From Hofstenia miamia (lineage: Eukaryota > Xenacoelomorpha > Acoela > Hofsteniidae), in the NCBI GenBank assembly GCA_900660155.1, contig CABFPE010000016.1, positions 1,695,735-1,759,734 on the forward strand: a DNA stretch of 64,000 bases, in the 5' to 3' direction. A program made the position numbers and the translations under genes. How positions within the stretch are numbered: the first letter of the stretch is position 1; each line of letters starts with the position of its first letter. Under the pieces are notes generated by a model, which was given only the letters and a program-made list of their open reading frames with translations, was not told the DNA's origin and ran no database searches. Shown here piece after piece: positions 59,348-64,000 of this stretch.

Positions 59348-59900
59348 CAGAGTGGGCCAGAAGTTATTGGGCAATACTAAGAATGTGATTTTTAATGAAA
59401 TTAAGTATTTATTCCGTTCATATATGTCCACCGTAATTTAATGAATATTTATACATAGGTTTATTTACAAATACAACAAAATTCCTCTGGGAATTCATCA
59501 CCACAGTGCAATACAGCTCCGGTGTAGTTGAATGTGAAGATTTGGTTATTTTTTGTTTCAATTTTCCAAAGAACGTGGTTTGATACTTTACCGAGTATCT
59601 TAATGACTTCTCAGAGGAATAAATCACTCTGACTAATACCGGGCTATCGGACCATTAACGAGCGTGGCTGCCAACTACTTACGAGCCACGTTGTGCTGGA
59701 GCACCATCACGCTGAAACCTGCATCTTTGAATGACTGAATAAGTTTGGAAACAATATCACGTTTGAAATTTTTTTTCAAATAAACATCACATTTAAGGTT
59801 GTTTTGAATTTTCATAAAAAGTTTTGAAAATGCTGACTTTTTTATCTTTGTTGTCGCTGAATATTTCTTCCATTTTAATGTAAGTTGAATGAACTGCAAT
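59348..59900 (-). mobile_element. Possible Tc1/mariner-superfamily remnant
   Basis: A TA then CAGAGTGGGCCAGAAGTTAT terminus begins at 59348. Two minus-strand ORFs (59418-59627 and 59675-59899) follow, with basic helical sequence but no recognised catalytic motif. No right terminus was identified. Confidence 0.4.
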
Positions 59901-60150
59901 TAAATATACTCAATTTCAGACTTCAAACTGCACGTGAAGGCATTACAGATATAACGAAGTAAATTCTTAAAAACATCTAGATATAACACTATTCATCCCA
60001 GCTTATGTTAGACTATTTGAATGATTTGTGCATCACTGCCCCCAACTTCTGTCCCTCTCTGTATGTCATTGTTTGAATTTAGTTTTTTTATCAATTATTC
60101 ATAGTAAAGATAATTTATTTTGTTTTAGCAGTCGAAGTGTGTTATTTCTG

Positions 60151-61608
60151 ATGCAAACGTTACAAGAAGAATTAGATTCAGTAATTAATGATTGGCTTCG
60201 AAGTCATAATTCAATGCAAATTTTGTTTCATACGTGGCCAACCGTTAAAAAAGAGGTTTCTACAATTTCTGAAGCTGTTGAATGTGATAATAAATCCGAA
60301 AAAGAGCACAAGGTAGAAGAACATGCAATTGATGACCTTTTAGAGAAAGCTGCGAAAATTCGTGTTTCCAATTGTTCAGTAGTGGAAGATGATATTGAGA
60401 CAACTGAATTGCCAGACGAGACTGTCCAAAGTATTCAAGAAATTGTTTCATTAGTTAAAACCGAGAAAAAGAAAAAGTTACTTTTAAGAAGAGAAGTTGC
60501 TGAAAAGGAGAAACAGGCGGCTAAGTTGGCACAAGAAAAAAAGGCTGCTGCAATGAATAAATATAAAAATATGTATCTTAAATTAAAGGCCAAGGATAAA
60601 CTTATGCATACTGAATACTCGCGTAGTTTTGGTAGAAATTTAAAAACGGCAAACTCGTCTAGAAAATGTAATTCTTCAATCACGAGGTCTTCTACTAGCA
60701 CTTCTAATCCATCTCGCAAAATTGTTTCTATTATATCGTCCTCTGCAAATGACTGTATTGTGAAACCGAAAACTTCTACCAAAAATGTCTCATCAAATGA
60801 GGAAAAAAACATTGAACCACTTGCTTCGAATAATTTACAAACTGTCGATAGTACATCGGATGCTAAGATTAAGCATGATATTGAGGTAGTAAAACCGAAG
60901 AAAAATATTCTAAATACTAATTGTGAACCAGAACAGGATAGTTCAAATCAGCCTCTTTTTTCTTTAGAGTCAAATGGTAAATCCTTAAAGGTGTCTGCAA
61001 AAGTTTCAAATTTACAAAAAAAGTTACATAGAGCTATAAAAGAGGCTGAAAAACTGAAACAAAGACCAAGTGAAAGTAAGACAATGTTCCTTGATTCTCT
61101 CAAATCAAAGCATTTAACTCTACGACCAACTTTTTTATCTAATATTAAAAATTCCCTTAAAGTTTTAGAGCTGCAAACTTACAGAGCCTATTTAAAGCAA
61201 AGCAACTACTCTTTAGATGAAGGCGCAGTTGAACTAGTTAGAATGGAACAAATACTTTGTGAATTAGATTCTATAATCTCCGAACTTCAAAAGTTAGAAG
61301 ACAGTATGCCTCCTTGTAATGAAACTGTTAATATTAATAAAGATTTACTATTATTAAAGTGTTCTAATAGCACTGTACTTTGTCCTGAACTCACAGTGAA
61401 GTCTAAATTTGAAATAACTAAGTTATTCACGTGCATATTTGAACGTGTCAAATTGGAAGTGAACATTATGTTGCTGAAACTTGTTTTGGATTTGTGTGAT
61501 AAATTTTTAGTTGAAGATAGCACTAACTTTATTCATTGGTATAAGGTTCTTTATGGTTTAGTAACCACTCAGGGCAAGGCCTATCCTGTATTTTTAGACA
61601 ATAGATAG
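60151..61608 (+). CDS. TEDC2: TEDC2-like protein (tubulin epsilon and delta complex), large 3' exon
   Basis: 485 codons from ATG 60151 to TAG 61608. A TTTTAG acceptor ends at 60128, so this is probably the last exon, with any 5' exons unseen; the frame is open further upstream but reads as intron. The N-terminus is helical (LQEELDSVINDWLRSH), followed by a DDLLEKAAKIRV segment and a Lys/Glu/Ala coiled coil at about residues 105-155. A Ser/Thr-rich linker leads to LRPTFLSNIKNSLKVLE, then VELVRMEQILCELDSIISEL. The C-terminus is LFTCIFERVKLEVNIMLLK...FIHWYKVLYGLVTTQGKAYPVFLDN. Order and residues resemble vertebrate TEDC2, which stabilises centriolar triplet microtubules with TEDC1 and delta/epsilon-tubulin. 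The match is by memory and low in identity, so the gene call is sure but the family is moderate. Confidence 0.55.
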   Translation: MQTLQEELDSVINDWLRSHNSMQILFHTWPTVKKEVSTISEAVECDNKSEKEHKVEEHAIDDLLEKAAKIRVSNCSVVEDDIETTELPDETVQSIQEIVSLVKTEKKKKLLLRREVAEKEKQAAKLAQEKKAAAMNKYKNMYLKLKAKDKLMHTEYSRSFGRNLKTANSSRKCNSSITRSSTSTSNPSRKIVSIISSSANDCIVKPKTSTKNVSSNEEKNIEPLASNNLQTVDSTSDAKIKHDIEVVKPKKNILNTNCEPEQDSSNQPLFSLESNGKSLKVSAKVSNLQKKLHRAIKEAEKLKQRPSESKTMFLDSLKSKHLTLRPTFLSNIKNSLKVLELQTYRAYLKQSNYSLDEGAVELVRMEQILCELDSIISELQKLEDSMPPCNETVNINKDLLLLKCSNSTVLCPELTVKSKFEITKLFTCIFERVKLEVNIMLLKLVLDLCDKFLVEDSTNFIHWYKVLYGLVTTQGKAYPVFLDNR

Positions 61609-63440
61609 TTTTGGTTTTTTAATTTTGTACGAGTTCTATTTGAAGTTATTTTGTAAATATGTATATATGTAAATATTTCCACATTTTAAATTCAAAGAAT
61701 TTATAGAATAATAACTATTAATTTTGATTTAGAGATAAGTATATAGAAACACTGAATTAATATTAATACTTTGATTTTTGTGATTATTTACTCAATACTT
61801 TTTTCGGGATTACGTTTAAATTACTAAATATAGAATTATCGAAAATATAGGTGCTTCAATGAAAATGTAGTTTTTAACTTCTATGGCATTTAAAGAATTG
61901 TTGACATTATTGGATTAATTTTTGCTCTATAAATATTTTCACCGGAACAGCTTATGTCTGAATTTCAAGCATTTGTGCACATAGATCCAGATTTCTAATA
62001 ATTGCAATGTTTGATTTGTGCTTTGTGCACAATATCAATATCAAATTAGAATTGATTTGTCTGTAGTCATTGATGCAATTACTGAGCGTATTAATTTTTA
62101 TATTACAACTTAAATGTGAAATGGTATTTCATCAATTGAGAAGCAAAGCTAATTAGTGAGCGCTTAGGGAAAGAAGAATCTGGGCAATTTGCACCACGTC
62201 CAAAGGGTGCGAAAGAATTCAGGGGTGGTGAACTGAATGGTACTGGAAAATTTAGAACACTGCGCACTACAGATAGTGTTGAAGCCTGACAAATGATTGT
62301 TGAAGAAATTAATTTTCATAACTGTGTATTTTTATATATATAATCTGACACTTTGTATTACAATTTAATTTTAATTTTAACTAAAAATTAAGGATATTTT
62401 CATTGAAGCCACCTATACATTTGTATCATTATTTTGGCTTTCCCATTTGAAAATATTTATTATTTGTTTTGTATTTTTATTTTCTTGAAAGAGAAAATTT
62501 AAGATTATTTTTCATGTACTCTTCTATATTTTATATTCGTGTTTTTATTTACTATTTGAAACTAGATACTGTAAATCTGCATACCAAAACCAAATTTAGC
62601 AACATTTTTTCTCAATTAATGTCAACTTCTAGACAAATGAGATATGCTTTTCATACAAAAATGGCATAAAAAAGTTTCAATAAAATGCAATGGGCTCTGC
62701 AATTTTTCAAGATTACAGTTTAAATACTCTATTCTTCATTTGTTGAATTCGTTATAATATAGTTAGTAAAATTTTATGTGATTTTGAAATGCTATAGATG
62801 AGCAAAGCTAAGCACAGTATATTTTGATACAGAAGCAATTATGAAATATAGAAAATATTTCACTCTATAATAATAAATTGAAGACAAACTGACTCCCCAT
62901 GAACAGGACTGATATTCATTAAATGATTGAAACGCTCGCTTCAGTTCAAATGGCAATACTTGTTACTATCACTATATCCTAATCATGCACAAGTTTTCCT
63001 CTAAATTTTCTGTCAAAAAATTATAAATATTCAATTGGTTCGTTTTGAAAATAAGTTAAGTTTCTCAAAATTTAAAAGTACTTTTCACACTGAAAACCAA
63101 TTTTCTGATTATTGATGAAAGACTTTTCTTGCTTGCTAAGACTGCTAACCTGATAGAGAGTAACATCAAATTAGAATATAATAGTGGTAGAAGGTACTTT
63201 AAAACACCCCAGCCACCCCCCTCCCCAGTACTTTAATAACTTTTATATTACACTAATTTTTTTAATATAAATTTTTACCATTAATTCAAGTGACATATCA
63301 AAGAGTTCATATAATGGTTTTCATTAAAATTTTAAGATAAAATGAATATTCTCAAAAACATGATTGTTGTTGATGGAAAACATATGACATTTCTTAAAAA
63401 AAAATTTTTATAAGTAAACTAAAACAACTTTTAGTACTTA
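61609..63440. other. 3' flank and AT-rich intergenic stretch
   Basis: No canonical AATAAA was noticed just after the stop. The more balanced patch at 62155-62290 (GGCAATTTGCACCACGTCC) reads like a decayed coding fragment but was not identified. The rest is AT-rich with nothing recognised. Confidence 0.4.
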
Positions 63441-64000
63441 AATTTATTCCCATCTATTTGCATAGAATTTTAATTCTTCATTAACAATTTCATTCCAATG
63501 CTGTTTGATTGCTGATTTGATTTTAATGATTATTTTTAAACTCACGTCTATTGTAGTAAACCTTTCTTGACAGAATCCCCCATAGATTATCAATAGGGTT
63601 TATAAAGTCAGATTTAGCAGCCCAATCCCAAGCTTCATTACTATTTGTGGTGTTAAACACTGTTTTGTGAATCAGGAAGGGTGAATAACTGCATTATCTT
63701 GTTGAAAAATTGCATTACTGTTATGTACATCTCTCATGAAGGGTATTAAATTGTCTTCTAATACACTAACGTATCGAGTAGAGTCTGTTTTCCCTCCATT
63801 ATCGCGATCTCAGCTTTCCCAGCTGCAAAAATGCTCCCCAAATCATTAAAGATCTTCCTCCAAATGGTCTCTTCGAAAATAGCTCCTCTTCTTTCCCCAG
63901 TAGTCCTGAGATCCATCAGACCCATCAAAACTAAACTTTTTTCGTTAGAGAATATTACGTTTTTCCAATTTTCATTTGTCCACGTTCCTTTCTCTTTCAC
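63440..64000 (-). pseudogene. Tc1-type transposase remnant, cut by the window end
   Basis: Minus-strand frames give WTNENWKNVIFSNEKS (usual WSDESKF; the catalytic Asp is replaced by Asn), then AIFQQDNAVIH with the second Asp, then a C-terminal tail (KQHWNEIVNEELKFYANR). The third acidic block is not intact and frames shift. The N-terminal part lies beyond 64000. Confidence 0.75.

Overview
This is a window of an AT-rich animal nuclear genome, most likely an invertebrate and probably an arthropod. Genes have spliced introns, some as short as 42-43 bp. Transposons of nearly every DNA class are present alongside several LINE families, and there are no prokaryotic operons. The taxon is an inference from gene structure and repeat types only.

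Host genes. (1) An endophilin-A gene lies on the + strand at 16099-34961. Nine exons were found, and their frame closes exactly over 400 codons from the early BAR domain to the C-terminal SH3 domain; the short first coding exon was not found. (2) A large 3' exon at 60151-61608 (+) encodes 485 residues and resembles TEDC2, a centriole protein that partners delta/epsilon-tubulin. (3) On the - strand at 42.2-50.3 kb are two clusters of exon-like blocks. They carry DUF4806-like and BEN-like motifs and look like a tandem duplicate pair.

Repeats and transposons. 0.9-13 kb: LINE fragments, including two inserted in one arm of an ancient palindrome at 4.3-9.6 kb, and two assembly-type duplications abutting single Ns. 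16-35 kb: endophilin introns carry Tc1, mariner, pogo-like and hAT-like elements; the best case is a three-layer nest (palindromic MITE, pogo relative, mariner) at 30.3-32.5 kb. 36.5-42.1 kb: a jerky/pogo remnant, a LINE 3' end, an internally deleted mariner, a tyrosine-recombinase fragment and an envelope-like fossil. 47-53 kb: a complete Tc1 element with an intact 341-residue DD34E transposase, an apparently complete mariner with a DD34D transposase, and a decayed relative of that mariner. 54-56 kb: an LTR/DIRS-type retroelement fossil. 57-64 kb: more mariner/Tc1 debris around the TEDC2-like exon.

Three runs of N (24809-24922, 38307-38582, 52179-52315) and three single Ns (2237, 6241, 12040) mark assembly joins; two of the long gaps sit in TA microsatellites. 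No tRNA, rRNA or CRISPR was recognised. All family assignments come from reading motifs by eye, without database searches.
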